A DNA stretch of 64,000 bases from Acanthosepion esculentum. Lineage: Eukaryota; Mollusca; Cephalopoda; Sepiida; Sepiidae. Location: NCBI GenBank assembly GCA_964036315.1, contig OZ038517.1, forward strand, positions 52,528,235 to 52,592,234, in the 5' to 3' direction. Made by a program: the position numbers and the translations under genes. Below are positions 21,620-31,639 of the stretch, piece after piece. Numbering within the stretch: position 1 is the first letter of the stretch; each line of letters starts with the position of its first letter. The notes beneath the pieces were generated by a model. It was not told the DNA's origin. It saw only the letters and a list, made by a program, of their open reading frames with translations, and searched no databases.

Positions 21620-23875
21620 ATCTCATGGAAATCCCAATAAGAAATAAAACTAAATCAGCTAACAAAAAAAACACCTATCCCTATCAATCATTCTTCAATA
21701 TTCGCGGTAGCCACTCCAACTTCTGCAGTGTAGAATCCCTCCTCCTGGAACGGTCGTTAGATATATTTGCCCTTTGTGAAATCAACTTGGATTCTTCCAT
21801 TGCGACCAATGAATTCTAGGTTTCAAGGTATCTTCCCCTTTGCCGAAAAGATTCCAGCATTCACATGCATGGCCTTAGTATTTACATAATCTGCTGGTGG
21901 CCAGAGAATTGTCTCTAGATGTCGCTGACTACTTTTTATGTGCTTCCGTCTTTCACTACTAGACTCTGTCAGCTATCACTTTTTCCATTATCGCACCCCT
22001 CTTCCCCAAACTGCAGTATATTAAACGCGATAGCTGACAGTATCGAAAAGCTACTTTCTCTCCATCCATCTGCGTACAACTTTGTTTCCGGTGACTTTAA
22101 TGCTCACCATGACACGTGACTGAAACCTTCTAAAGGTACTGATGTTGTCTGTACACAGACATTAAATTTTTTCCATTGCCCAATCCTTCATTAAAATCGT
22201 GGGCTTCACTCGTTTTCCTAGCCAAACAGAGAAACATGATTCTCGATTGGATCTATTTCTTACCTCATCTCCTAGCGCTTGCCAAGGTTCACAATATTGC
22301 CCTCTTGATAACTGAGACCACTCTGTGATAGCTATTTATATCTCCTTCCATGCAGCCATTAAACAGAAACACCCTATCCATAAGACCTTTTTTCGGTACC
22401 AGCATGTTCATTGGCACTCATTCTGGGATTTTCTTCGTGTTGCCCCTTGGACTGGTATCCTCAAACTCCCACTTGAAGAATGCGCCGCTGAGGTTTTCTT
22501 CTTGGGTCAAAGCCGGCATGGACGCTTTCATCCCTTCACGAATATACCAGTTCACACGAAAAATGCTCGGCCGCCATAGCACACAGGAACCACTATTTCC
22601 GGCTATACCAACGGGACAGCGCGCGTCATAATAGGGGCTTATTTGCTACTGCTGCTTGCTGAGAGACCTCTAAAATCTTTGGTTCACGTGGCTACTGGCA
22701 TCTCTGTGATAGGATAGTAAATAAGTGCAAGGTATCTATTTCTTTCCACCACTCTTCAATTAATTTGAGATATCATCCTCCTCTGCTAATAAAGGTGAAG
22801 GCTTTGTCCGTTAATTCTCCTCAAACTCCACTCTTGACTCATCTCGAGAATCCCTGCCTATCTACCCACTACCTACCATTCATAGTTCCTGCTATCATCT
22901 CTAACCTAGATCCCCACAAAGTATGTGGACCCGAAGGCATCCCTGTAATAGTCATTAAGAAGTGTGCTTCTGAACTGGCTCCTGTTCTCTCTAAACTGTA
23001 TAATAAATGCATCACTGCCTCCTGCTTTCCTGTTTGCCAGAAGTCTTCGTCTGTTGTTCCAGTTTTTAAGAACTCTGGTGAACCGTCTGACCCATTCAAC
23101 TATCGGCCTATTAGATTTCTGCCTCTGTTTAGGAAAATCCTAGAGGCCCTAATCAATGCTGAATTGGTTCGTCATCTCTCATCACAGGACTTTTTTCTCA
23201 AACAAGCAATACGGCTTTCGTTTCTCCAGATCAACTGATGAACTACTAACGATAATTGCGGAAAGAGCCTATCGTGCTTTAGGAAAGAAAATGGTAACTT
23301 CCAGGCTGTAGCAATAGATATCTCGAACGCCTTTGACAAGGTCTGGCATTCAGATCTTCTTTACAAGTTGGAAAAACTACGGTATCTCCGGGCACATTTT
23401 TGAGCTAATCTAGTCAAAACGTGAAATGAAAGTTGCCCCGAACGGCCACTCGTCTACATCCTTTCGTACTAATGCGGGTGTCCCCCAGGGTTCCTTCTGT
23501 TTTTACTCTTCATTAACAACCTTCTCGACGTCAGTTCTCAACTTGTCATCTACGCTAACGCCACTGCCATTTATTCCTGATTTGATTGTAAGCCTGATCA
23601 ATAACACAAGTTCAAAATAGCAGTCTATGTACAAAACGACCACAAGACCGTCGTTAACTGGGTTAAAAGATGGCTTGTTAATTTTAATCCATACAAAACA
23701 AAACTACTCGCTATTAATAATTTAAGAGACCCTTTTCTGTCTTCCATCAGTATGGCTGATGCTAACCTCCAGGAGAGTGATTTTTTGCGCCTTCTCGGGC
23801 TAACATTCTCGGCTGACATGAAGTGGAAAGACTATATTGAATCCATTGCTAGGTCAGCTACCAGGATGGTTGGTT
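21620..23875 (+). pseudogene. near-full-length LINE ORF2 (APE endonuclease and reverse transcriptase), decayed
   Basis: N-terminal APE endonuclease: FFNIRGSHSNFCSVESLLLE, LDIFALCEINLDSS, and the catalytic GDFNAHHDT near 22095. Reverse transcriptase: PHKVCGPEGIPVIVIKKCAS, PVFKNSGEPSDPFNYRPI (about 23060-23110), DISNAFDKVWHSDLLYKL (motif A, 23320-23370) and VPQGS (23480). The YADD motif is lost near 23550. The thumb reads 'TKLLAINNLRDPFL' and 'TFSADMKWKDYIESIARSAT', stopping near 23875 where hAT sequence begins. The layout is that of CR1/Jockey-type LINEs, which nick DNA and prime on it. Many stops and frameshifts; dead. Confidence 0.85.
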
Positions 23876-23879
23876 CATT

Positions 23880-24030
23880 GTGTTGTGCTAGACAATTACG
23901 AAATTATGAAAATTAAACAAAAATTACTCAAAATTGCATTAGCCTATTTATCACTGTTTCTCGATGAGCCCCTAGCGACCTCTTGTGGAACCCCATGTTT
24001 CCGGAACACGGTTAAGAAACACTGCATTAG
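23880..24030 (-). mobile_element. hAT-like terminus, copy 1
   Basis: Minus strand begins CAGTGTTTCTTAACCGTGTT and goes on CCGGAAACATGGGGTTCC, ACAAGAGGTCGCTAGGGG. The CAGTG...TTCTYAACC start and GGTCGC block are typical hAT-type terminal features. The other end is not visible. Copies 2 and 3 lie at 24840 and 29290 next to the same LINE piece. Confidence 0.6.
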
Positions 24031-24034
24031 ACAA

Positions 24035-24282
24035 TAGACACACAACGAGGATGGTTGCATTAGATTATCGAATCGAAGTCCTTTGATATGGTGTTACATA
24101 GTGGGGGGCTATACAAGCTCTCCATCTTTGGAATCAGTGGGAGAGTTTTCTCAATTATGAAGTCCTTCCTAACAGATAAGGTCGTTAATGGCCGGTCCTC
24201 CGGGACTCATGAGATAAATGCCAGCATCCACCAGGGTTCACTTCTCGGTTTAAGCGTCTTCCGTTTTTATACATGGTGGCCA
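24035..24282 (+). pseudogene. LINE reverse-transcriptase fragment, palm motif A to B
   Basis: Reads 'GLYKLSIFGISGRVFSIMKS', FLTDKVVNGRSSGTHEIN and ASIHQGSLLG (motif B equivalent), then is cut by the mariner-like end at about 24283. It comes from a related but distinct LINE to the one at 21620. Confidence 0.75.
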
Positions 24283-24400
24283 CTGAAAGACTGAATGATA
24301 TAAACAAAAATAACTTCTGCAAACGCATATTTTATTTGGATGGAAACATTTTTAAATCCACTAAACTTTATGAATTTAATCGCAGTATGTTGGTTCTTTC
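24275..24400 (-). mobile_element. truncated mariner-like element, sibling of 29676-30214
   Basis: 'TACATGGTGGCCACTGAAAG', ATTTTATTTGGATGGAAACA and TTTTTAAATCCA match the left end of the 539-bp element at 29676 and sit at the same LINE position. Confidence 0.75.
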
Positions 24401-24454
24401 AAACTCCTGAAACAAGTCCCGGTAAACAGAAGTACTGAACTTGATGGAGAGAGG

Positions 24455-24455
24455 A

Positions 24456-24490
<35 letters not shown>
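24455..24490. repeat. (GA)n microsatellite
   Basis: GA run, with a counterpart at 25098-25130 in the neighbouring duplicate. Confidence 0.95.
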
Positions 24491-24495
<5 letters not shown>

Positions 24496-24840
24496 CATAA
24501 ACTAAAACGAAAATAATTTATATCACCCTTAAATGCTGGTTAATATTTACTGAATAATGTGGTGAATGAGGGGCTGTACCTGTAAGCCAGGAAGCACAGA
24601 GAAGGCAACCTGTTGATGGACACTCGTCCTGTACTCGAGTGTGTCACTCAATGATACACGAATCCACCATGGACAGGTCCTGCCCCCTAACCAGTGAAGG
24701 CGGTTTCAAACTGACGACATACAGAAATCGCTAAATACATTCCCTATGATTATTATAATTTTAAATAATATAAGAGGTTGAGGCCATTATTATAATGACC
24801 AAGGGTTTTCCAACAATGTGTCGTACGTGTTTAGTAATGT
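24491..24840. repeat. local duplication block X, copy 1
   Basis: 'AATGCTGGTTAATATTTACT', GGCAACCTGTTGATGGACAC, ACTCGAGTG and 'ATATAAGAGGTTG'. Partners: 25180-25320 and 29010-29285. Confidence 0.85.
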
Positions 24841-25035
24841 TACGAATATGAAATTAAACAGAAATTACTTTAAAATGCATTAGCCTATTTATCACTGTTT
24901 CTTGATGAACCCCGAGCGACTTCTTGTGAAACCCGAGGTTTCCGGGGACACGGTTACGAAACACTGCATTAGACATTAGACACACTACGGGGATGGCTGC
25001 ATTAGACGCATCAAAGACCTTTGACATGTTTGCCT
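24841..25035. mobile_element. hAT-like terminus copy 2 plus short LINE piece
   Basis: hAT end up to 24971 (reverse: CAGTGTTTCGTAACCGTGTC), followed by LINE bases 'GGATGGCTGCATTAGACGCA' (motif A start) cut off at about 25030. Confidence 0.6.
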
Positions 25036-25039
25036 TTTC

Positions 25040-25320
25040 ACACACCTGAAGCAAGGAACCATAAACAGAAGTACTAAACTTGATGGAGACAGAGGGGGGG
25101 GGGAGAGAATGAGAAAGAGAGAGAGAGAGAGACTTCTCATAAACTAAAACGAAAATAATTTAGAATTCATATAGCACCCTTAAATGCTGGTTAATATTTA
25201 CTGAATAATGTGGTGAATGAGGGGCTGTACCTGTAAGCCAGGAAGCACAGAGAGGCCAACGTATTGATGGACACTCGCCCTTTACTCGAGTTTGTCACTT
25301 AATGATACACAAATCTTGAG
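25040..25320. repeat. local duplication block X, copy 2
   Basis: Repeats 24395-24680 in the same order: AACAGAAGTACTAAACTTGA, a (GA)n tract, TTCTCATAAACTAAAACG, then 'AATGCTGGTTAATATTTACT'. Confidence 0.85.
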
Positions 25321-25535
25321 ATACCGAACAGTAAATTTATTTAATAAATTGCCACTGACTTGAACCACGGCCTCCAAACGACTTCGGAATCTCCTGCAAC
25401 TCTTCGGGACGGTCTTCTTTACAGATCACGACATCTATCAGATAGATGAAATTGATTTTTTTATTATTGCATTATACCAAAATTCTAACACATCAGCAGA
25501 TAGCTATTAATGTCAAAAAATGAGCATAAATAATT

Positions 25536-25747
25536 ATTAATTAAAAAATTAGTAATTAATGTATAATATTATCCATAACTACATGTACTTTAATGTCGTT
25601 TTTGATAAAAATTAAAAAATAACTATAAATACTTAAAAAATGTGTATACTGTCGAAAATTCCTTTTCCCATAATATAGCTATTTGTGCTATGTTATAATG
25701 CTTCTTACCTAAACAATAATAATACTAAATATTTCTAAACATTAAAG
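25536..25747. repeat. dispersed AT-rich repeat R1, left part
   Basis: Matches 28691-28907 (copy R2) at roughly 85-90% identity. Ends in CATTAAAG, the target duplicated by the element at 25748-28200; R1 resumes at 28201. Confidence 0.85.
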
Positions 25748-26506
25748 TAGGTACCTTCATGAGCGCGTGTTTTTTTTTTTTTGAATTTTCTTTTTTAATG
25801 GGAGCCGTTAATTTTGAAAATCTTGTAAAAATAAAAATAATTGTCGGATTTTCATGAAACTTTCAGTAACTATTCACAAATGATGGAAATTATTATAAAT
25901 GTCTTTATTTTTTTTTTTTAAATCATGGTAATTTTTTTATTTTATTTATTACACCCCCCCATAAGTAATTTCATGAAAACTCATGAAATTCTAAGGTGTT
26001 CCAATTTAGCGACTAATTAGTTAAAAGCACAAGGCTTTGACCAAAGCAAATCCATTTTACTTTTTTTTTTATTTCGGACCCGTCTACCTTAAAATCAGCT
26101 CTGAATTGTAACATACAAAACTCAATAAAACAAAGATATTATTTAATTTCAAAAACTTTTAGTTGCTTTTACTTATTTGTATGACTATGAATAACATTTC
26201 CTGAAAGCAAAAAACATTTTCGATGAAAAATAAGTTTTTACAACAATTATTTGTTATTTCTTATTGTTAAATTTATGTTTATTGCTTAAAGTTGTTAAAT
26301 ATTTTTAAATTGATCAAAATGGTGTTGCAGTTAGTCAATGTATTATTAAGTAGATAATATCATTTACAGATTATAAAATAAACCTGGTTACAATCAGAAA
26401 GTTGCTTTTAGGTAAAAATCTAATATAACATGTTTTTTTTTGTGTCAAAAATAGCTTAAATTCAAATATACGGAAGACCGGAATCGTCATGAAAACAAAA
26501 GAAAGT

Positions 26507-26545
26507 CACGTGGCTATAAATGTTGTCCTCCGCTGTCGGTCAGCC
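26507..26545 (+). promoter_or_regulatory. core promoter: E-box, TATA box, initiator
   Basis: CACGTG (26507-26512) directly precedes TATAAA (26515-26520), and the initiator-like TCAGCC lies 25-27 bp on (A at 26542). A second CACGTG is at 26566-26571. The spacing suits RNA polymerase II and points to transcription of the ORF from 26634. Predicted from sequence only. Confidence 0.6.
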
Positions 26546-26633
26546 TTTACTGTGTTTGTGCTAGACACGTGTGGAGAAATTTTTGATATTTTTCTTTTCC
26601 TTTAAAGTTTAAACAATCCTTTTGGATGTTGCC

Positions 26634-27044
26634 ATGCAGTATAGCACAGAACCACACAGGATCAGAATATCTAAGAATGAAGTATTAGAGAAGGAGATCC
26701 TGAAAAGGAGTGAAGAAAAGCAGAGACAGCATCAAAAAAAGGAAAGGCGTCAGCTACAGAAAAGATTGAAGGACCTTGAACACACCAATTCTGCCATCAA
26801 AGCAGAATTCTCGGACTTTTCCCAAGATTTTGTAGATAACATTTACAAAATCGTACGTGGTGATATAGTTGGAAAACACATCTGGACAGTTGATTCTGTT
26901 GATAAGATATTTGTAGGATGGGTCATGGAATTCTCTGATCCAGATTACAACATTTTCTATGAAGAAGATAATGAAGACTATCAACTGGACAAATGTGAAA
27001 TAGCTACCGACTATATCATGCACGACCTGCTCTTTAATGGCTAA
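26634..27044 (+). CDS. 136-residue protein: basic coiled coil and Tudor-like C-terminal domain
   Basis: The start is the ATG at 26634 (MQYSTEP), with G at -3. The frame is open 12 bp further upstream but begins there with TTG. An out-of-frame ATG at 26626 has a poor context. Residues about 13-52 are highly charged and helical (KEILKRSEEKQRQ, KKERRQLQKRLKDLEHTN), a likely coiled coil. Residues about 75-125 read GDIVGKHIWTV, FVGWVMEFSDPDY, NIFYEEDNEDYQL, the G-W/F-V-x-Y-x-D-D-x-E pattern of Tudor/Agenet-like barrels that bind methylated peptides. No nuclear localisation signal is obvious beyond the basic helix. It has no frameshift or stop in a region where almost everything else is decayed. 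TATA/initiator elements lie upstream and AATAAA signals downstream. I do not recognise the family. It could be a captured host gene, a retrocopied gene, or an accessory transposon gene. Confidence 0.75.
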   Translation: MQYSTEPHRIRISKNEVLEKEILKRSEEKQRQHQKKERRQLQKRLKDLEHTNSAIKAEFSDFSQDFVDNIYKIVRGDIVGKHIWTVDSVDKIFVGWVMEFSDPDYNIFYEEDNEDYQLDKCEIATDYIMHDLLFNG

Positions 27045-27177
27045 CCCCCATCCTGTGACATCTGGCAGCAAGGACTCTGATCATTAGGTTGGAGTTTGTG
27101 AAGAAATATTTCACGAATCTCTGGTACGAATTGCATTGCATCTCTATTCTCTAGACCTCTCTTCTTACTTGGTTATG

Positions 27178-27232
27178 AATAAATAAAATAAAGTGTATAT
27201 GATTATGTAATTATGTGAAATAAAGTCTTTTC
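27178..27232 (+). terminator. poly(A) signals of the 136-residue gene
   Basis: Overlapping AATAAA hexamers at 27178-27195 and another in GAAATAAAGTC near 27220, 135-180 bp after the stop codon. Confidence 0.65.
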
Positions 27233-28200
27233 AATATTCGTATTACTTTGAAGAAAAATTAACAAAAAAAAATTGTGTAATATTTCAAATGATAAGGGTA
27301 CCTAAAAGTATTATGTACCTAACCTATCTTATGAAATTTCTTATTTTTTTATTTTCTCAGTTATTTTTTTTTCTATATGAAATATCAAAATTAATAAAAT
27401 GAAGGGAAATAGAAATAATACCATAAAATAAAATAAATGTATATGTTTATATTTTACACCTTAGCCTTTCATAAGAAAGGTATCTAATTAAAGTAATTAA
27501 AATAATTAAATTAATTTGTATGCACCTTATGAATTTTTTTTTTCTATCAACAGTCTTAGTTTTAAAATTTTCATAAAGCATCGTACACGTAAAGATGGAA
27601 AGCTAAGAAACAATTAAAAATTCAAACGCTGAAATTTTCCCTTAATAACTGGTTACGCAAGTTGGTTCAATAAGAAGCTAAATTACTTCACTTTCGTCCA
27701 TCCGTACGATGAAATTAGGTCGCGTAAGCTGTCAATACTTATTGACAGCATCAATCGACACCTCGAATGTGTCACTATTTTTCCCACCCGCTGTGTTTTT
27801 TTTTTAAAGTACACTTTTCAGCGCGTAAAGTAAGTAATGTTTTCTTTCCAAATATGTTAAATAAACATTTAAATTTTAAATTTTGTAAAAATAAATTTAA
27901 AAAAAAGTTTAATTATTTCTTGGCAGAATTTAAAACGGAAAAATTAAATTTTTGTTTATAAAATTTAAAAAAAATGTCTGACGATCGGTTTTTTTTTTAA
28001 AAAAATAAACATGATTTTAAACGACACTTTTGGATGTGCTCGAAATGATAAAAAAAAGTAAAAAAATAATCAAAAAATACTTTGATCTTTCCTCTTTATT
28101 ATAGCATAAACAGTTAGACAAATAAAAATTATTTTCGTCAAGTTTAAGGCAATTTTTATCATGCTATGCTCATTTTCTGTCGATCTCATGAAGGTACCTA

Positions 28201-28245
28201 CATTAAAGTAAATTTAATCACATGTCCCTTATAGCTGTCGCGATC
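28201..28245. repeat. repeat R1, right part
   Basis: 'CATTAAAGTAAATTTAATCA' and TAGCTGTCGCGATCT continue R1 after the insertion and match 28900-28945. Confidence 0.85.
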
Positions 28246-28690
28246 TTTTAATAAAGAGAATTACATTCTGATGGCACAGATAGCTAAAATTCGTCGCCTT
28301 CGTTATCAAAACTCTGAGACCCATTTTCAATACTACTATCAGCGTCGTTAAATAATGCGTCATCTTCCGTTCCGTTGATAACTTTGCTAATGCCACACTT
28401 TTTAAAAGATTTCACAACAATTTCTGGTTTAATATTATCCCAAACTTGTTTCACCCATTCGCAGACTTGTGCAATGTTGGGTCTTTTTATTCTTCCTGTA
28501 AATGTAAGGTCGTGATCGGGCATTGTCATCAACGTGTTACATTGTTCCTTCATGTTTAAGTCTAAGCTAATAGGAGTTGCCAAGTAGCTAATGTCGGCCG
28601 ACTATCGCGAATTTTAAACCTACATAAGGCATATAAAGGGAATTTTAAAAGATATTTTTAGTAAAAAGAAGTGCGCCTTGTATGCCGACA
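28246..28690 (-). pseudogene. pogo/Tigger-type transposase C-terminus with one terminal repeat
   Basis: The minus-strand frame 28583-28284 reads FTGRIKRPNIAQVCEWVKQV, WDNIKPEIVVKSFKKCGISK and NGTEDDALFNDADSS, the well-known C-terminal end of pogo/Tigger-type DDE transposases. At 28660-28690 the sequence GCGCCTTGTATGCCG, ACAAATACGGTA forms an end of the kind found on pogo-like MITEs (ACCGTATTTNNCGGC...). The end is joined to the C-terminal part with the catalytic domain missing, so the copy is internally deleted. Confidence 0.8.
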
Positions 28691-28955
28691 AATACGGTAA
28701 TTAAAAAATTAGTAATTAATGTATAATAGTATCCATAACTGCATGTACAAGAATGTTGTTTTTGATAAAAGTTAAAAACACATAAATACTTAAAAAATGC
28801 GTATATTATCGAAATTTGCTTTTTCCACGATATAGCTATTTGTGCTATGTTAAAATGCTTATTACCTAAACAATAATAATAATGAATAATTTTTTTTAAC
28901 ATTAAAGTAAATTTAATCACATCTCTCTAATAGCTGTCGCGATCTGTTAAGTTGG
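28691..28955. repeat. repeat R2, uninterrupted copy with the empty insertion site
   Basis: Parallel to R1. At 28900-28907 CATTAAAG runs straight into TAAATTTAATCAC with nothing inserted, proving the ends of the 2453-bp element. Confidence 0.85.
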
Positions 28956-29009
28956 TGAATGCTGCCATAATCCTTGCCTTCATCTTTGGTGTTACAAGGA
29001 GTTTTGTTT

Positions 29010-29160
29010 TGTCAGAGAAGGCAACCTGTTGATGGACACTCGTCCTGTACTCGAGTGAGTCACTCAATGATACACGAATCCACTATGTACAGGTCCTGCC
29101 CCCTAACCAGTGAAGGCGGTTTCACACTGACGTCATATAGACATCGCTAAGTATATTCCC

Positions 29161-29215
<55 letters not shown>

Positions 29216-29285
29216 TAAAGTAATATAAGAGGTTGTGGCCTTTATTATAATGACCAAGGGTTTTCTGACAATATGTCGTACGTAT
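29010..29285. repeat. local duplication block X, copy 3, with (TTA)n expansion
   Basis: Same order as 24590-24840. Where copy 1 has one short ATTATTATAA, this copy carries (ATT)n from 29160 to 29214. Confidence 0.85.
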
Positions 29286-29425
29286 TTAGTAATATTACGA
29301 ATATGAAATTAAACAAAAATTACTGTAAAATGCATTAGCGTATTTATCACTGTTTCTCGCTGAACCCTCTTGTGGGACCCTAGGTTTCCGGCGACACGGC
29401 TGTTAAAAACACTGCATTAGACAAT
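29286..29425 (-). mobile_element. hAT-like terminus, copy 3
   Basis: Reverse strand CAGTGTTTTTAACAGCCGTG, then CCGGAAACCTAGGGTCCC; same position relative to the LINE piece as copies 1 and 2. Confidence 0.55.
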
Positions 29426-29429
29426 AGAC

Positions 29430-30330
29430 ACACCACTGGGATGATTGCATTAGATGTATCGAAGGTCATTGACATGGTGTGACATCGGGTGTAGGGGGCG
29501 CTATACACGCTCTCCATCTTTCGAATCAGTGGAAAACTTTTCTCAATTAGGAAGTCCTTCCTAACAGATAGGTCCTTGAAGGTAGTGGTTAATGTTCGGT
29601 CTTCCGAGGCCCATGAGATCAATTCCGACATCCACCAGGGTACACTTCTCGGTTCAACCCTTTTCCATTTTTATACAGGGTGGCCATTGAAAGACTGAAT
29701 GATATAAAACAAAAATAACTTTTACAAACACGTTTTAAAAAAAAAAAAATTATTTTATTTGGATGGAAACATTTTTAAATCCAGTTTCAGAATCTTCTGA
29801 ACGATGTTCTGGCGATGCCTAGTTGAGCAGAGCGACGGCAGGTAGAAGCTGATGGATCCTGACGGACACTCTGCCGTACAGCCCCCACCGCTGCGTCAGT
29901 GCACACAGTGCGCTTAGGACCTCTTCCCAGAAGATCGTCGACTGATCCAGTTCTATCAAATCGATCGATTAGGTCCCGAATCATGATATCGCCAGGAGAT
30001 ACTCTGATATTAAAATGTTGCCGGTATTTTCTCTAAGTTTGAATAATTGATCTTTCATTGGAATAGAAAAAAACTCAATGAGTTTTACTCGTTATTGAAC
30101 ATCGTGCGTAGCCATTTTAATCTTCAATAGCCTGCAAAAAAGAAAATAAAAAAGATTGAAAACTAAAAAGTTAAGACTATTTCAAACCTTTCAGCTTTTT
30201 CAGTAGCCACCCTGTATTAATGATCTGCCTAAGAACATACTCCGATCTCTTGCGAATATTCATGCAGATGATACAATACAACGGCATATTGGTGCACCTC
30301 CAAAAATTCTAGATGACCAAAGACTCTGAT
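29430..30330 (+). pseudogene. LINE reverse-transcriptase fragment split by a mariner-like insertion
   Basis: Left part to 29673 reads LDVSKVIDMV (motif A), 'LTDRSLKVVVNVRSSEAHEI' and HQGTLLGST (motif B); the right part from 30217 continues NDLPKNILRSLANIHADDTI (motif C as ADD). Removing 29676-30214 and one TA restores LFHFYINDLP across the joint. Confidence 0.8.
29676..30214 (-). mobile_element. 539-bp mariner-like element with TA target duplication
   Basis: Starts CAGGGTGGCC and ends with GCCACCCTG between TA dinucleotides (29674-29675, 30215-30216). The minus-strand frame 29984-29787 reads MIRDLIDRFDRTGSVDDLLG then GRGPKRTVCTDAAV, the N-terminal DNA-binding helix-turn-helix region of the transposase group seen at 16206. 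The catalytic half is absent, so it is non-autonomous. Confidence 0.85.
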
Positions 30331-30480
30331 TCGCTTCTCCATGAGATCAATGCCGGCATTTACCAGGGTTCACTTATCGGTCCATCGATCTTCCGTTTTT
30401 ATACAGGGTGGTCAATATAAAACAAAAATAACTTTTACAAACACATAATGTTTTTTTTTTAATTTTATAATTTAAAAAAA
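30331..30480 (+). pseudogene. third LINE piece with the same mariner-like junction
   Basis: 'CATGAGATCAATGCCGGCAT', CCAGGGTTCACTTATCGGTC, then the mariner-like end 'TTTATACAGGGTGG' and ACAAAAATAACTTTTACAAA. The element is cut off after about 60 bp. Confidence 0.7.
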
Positions 30481-30607
30481 AAATTATTTAAGTAGCGGCA
30501 GAAGAATTATCGTTGAACTTTTAAAAGATAAGCTAATAATGCAGCGATCAATTTTGAGTTCTTCTGTAGTTTATTGTTGCCTATCGCATCTACTCCTCCG
30601 TACAGGG

Positions 30608-30725
30608 CGGCTTTTAAGCTGGTTTAGTAAAATAGTCCGTTCGATTAATTTTCATTCAAATAATTTACAATTCGAATAAATGTTTTTCGAATGATTGTTT
30701 TTCGAACAATATTTCCATAATTATG
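30608..30725. repeat. ~115-bp repeat, copy 1 (partner 31266-31395)
   Basis: Shares 'GGCTTTTAAGCT' and CAAATAATTTACAATTCG with the partner. The partner has GAATAAATGTTTTTC three times in tandem; here one such unit and a GAATGATTGTTTTTC variant. Confidence 0.8.
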
Positions 30726-30989
30726 TCCACCTCAGACGTCGGATCATGTCTAAATATGAGTTCTTTGTTTCTGGTGACTGTTTAGACTTTTGGTGTCGTA
30801 AGAGAAAGTAATGTTATTTGAAACCGTAACCATGCAGTTATTTTAATTAGCAATCGTGAACAGATTTTAATTGAACAAGAATGAATGAATGAATGAACTG
30901 TACCTTCTACGAGTAAAAAGAAGCCTTTGTCGTTTTTCTGTAGAATTTGGATAGCTTTTTCGGTGCGCTCCGCCAAGGTCGGATCTGTG

Positions 30990-31262
30990 TTGCCAGCTTC
31001 ATTCCTGTACTAAGTGCAAGACGCTACAGAATATTAAAGAATATGAGAAAATACCATTAAAGAGAAAGAAAAATAAAATAATAACAATTAAGAAGACAGA
31101 AGATAACGATCGACACAGCACTTAAAATTTCGAAGATCAAAGCTAACTGGGAAGCAAGAAGCCGAAAGATAGTTCCATAAGCGAGAAGGGTAATAGAAGA
31201 AACTGTTAGCATAGAACTTACGGTTACTTCTGGCCATTTCAACTGTAAAATGATGAGACCTA
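30990..31262 (-). pseudogene. LINE C-terminus, minus strand
   Basis: Minus frame reads 'MKWPEVTVSSMLTVSSITLL' and 'IFRLLASQLALIFEILSAVS', the same C-terminal drift as the copies at 10780 and 59445. Confidence 0.7.
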
Positions 31263-31265
31263 GGG

Positions 31266-31395
31266 AGGCTTTTAAGCTAGTTTAGTATTATTGCCCTTTC
31301 GTTTAATTTTTTATTCAAATAATTTACAATTCGAATAAATGTTTTTCGAATAAATGTTTTTCGAATAAATGTTTTTCGGACAATGTTCACATAAT
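31266..31395. repeat. ~115-bp repeat, copy 2
   Basis: Partner of 30608-30725 with a local 15-bp triplication. Confidence 0.8.
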
Positions 31396-31625
31396 GGTTA
31401 AAACGCGCCACACCGCCGACATTGAGTCGAACCACCGCCATTGCTTTCGTATTCTTTTAGTAAGTATTGTTTCTTTCCAAGAAATGTTGCTTTGTCGAAC
31501 AGAATCCCAGGGAGGTGCTATTTCCGACCACTACAATCTTCAGCTCTTCATGTCGACTCTTAACCGTTATCTTCTCCATATGTTCGTATAAACAATGCCC
31601 TATCGTCTTACCGAGCACACCACAA
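31396..31625 (+). pseudogene. LINE C-terminus
   Basis: Ends in SDHYNLQLFMSTLNRYLLHM before a stop, the family ending; upstream FRILLVSIVSFQEMLLC is a decayed form of the 'F.R..LW' region. Confidence 0.7.
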
Positions 31626-31639
31626 ACACAGGTCTGAGA

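Larger units (their letters stand above)
25748..28200 (+). mobile_element. 2453-bp DNA transposon with 16-bp TIRs carrying one intact ORF
   Basis: The left end TAGGTACCTTCATGAG (25748-25763) and the right end CTCATGAAGGTACCTA (28185-28200) are perfect inverted repeats. CATTAAAG flanks both (25740-25747, 28201-28208), an 8-bp duplication. R2 shows the same site once and empty (28900-28907), so the boundaries are certain. An 8-bp duplication fits hAT, P or Merlin superfamilies; the TAGG start is reminiscent of hAT, but the TIR is not one I know. No transposase is visible. The only convincing gene is 26634-27044; the rest is AT-rich. Part of the left side (25800-26240) is distantly similar to 39690-39960. 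Confidence 0.9.

Noticed and set aside
26626..26688. Upstream ATG as start of the 136-residue protein
   Set aside because: Out of frame, weak context, stops after about 20 codons; ATG 26634 has G at -3.
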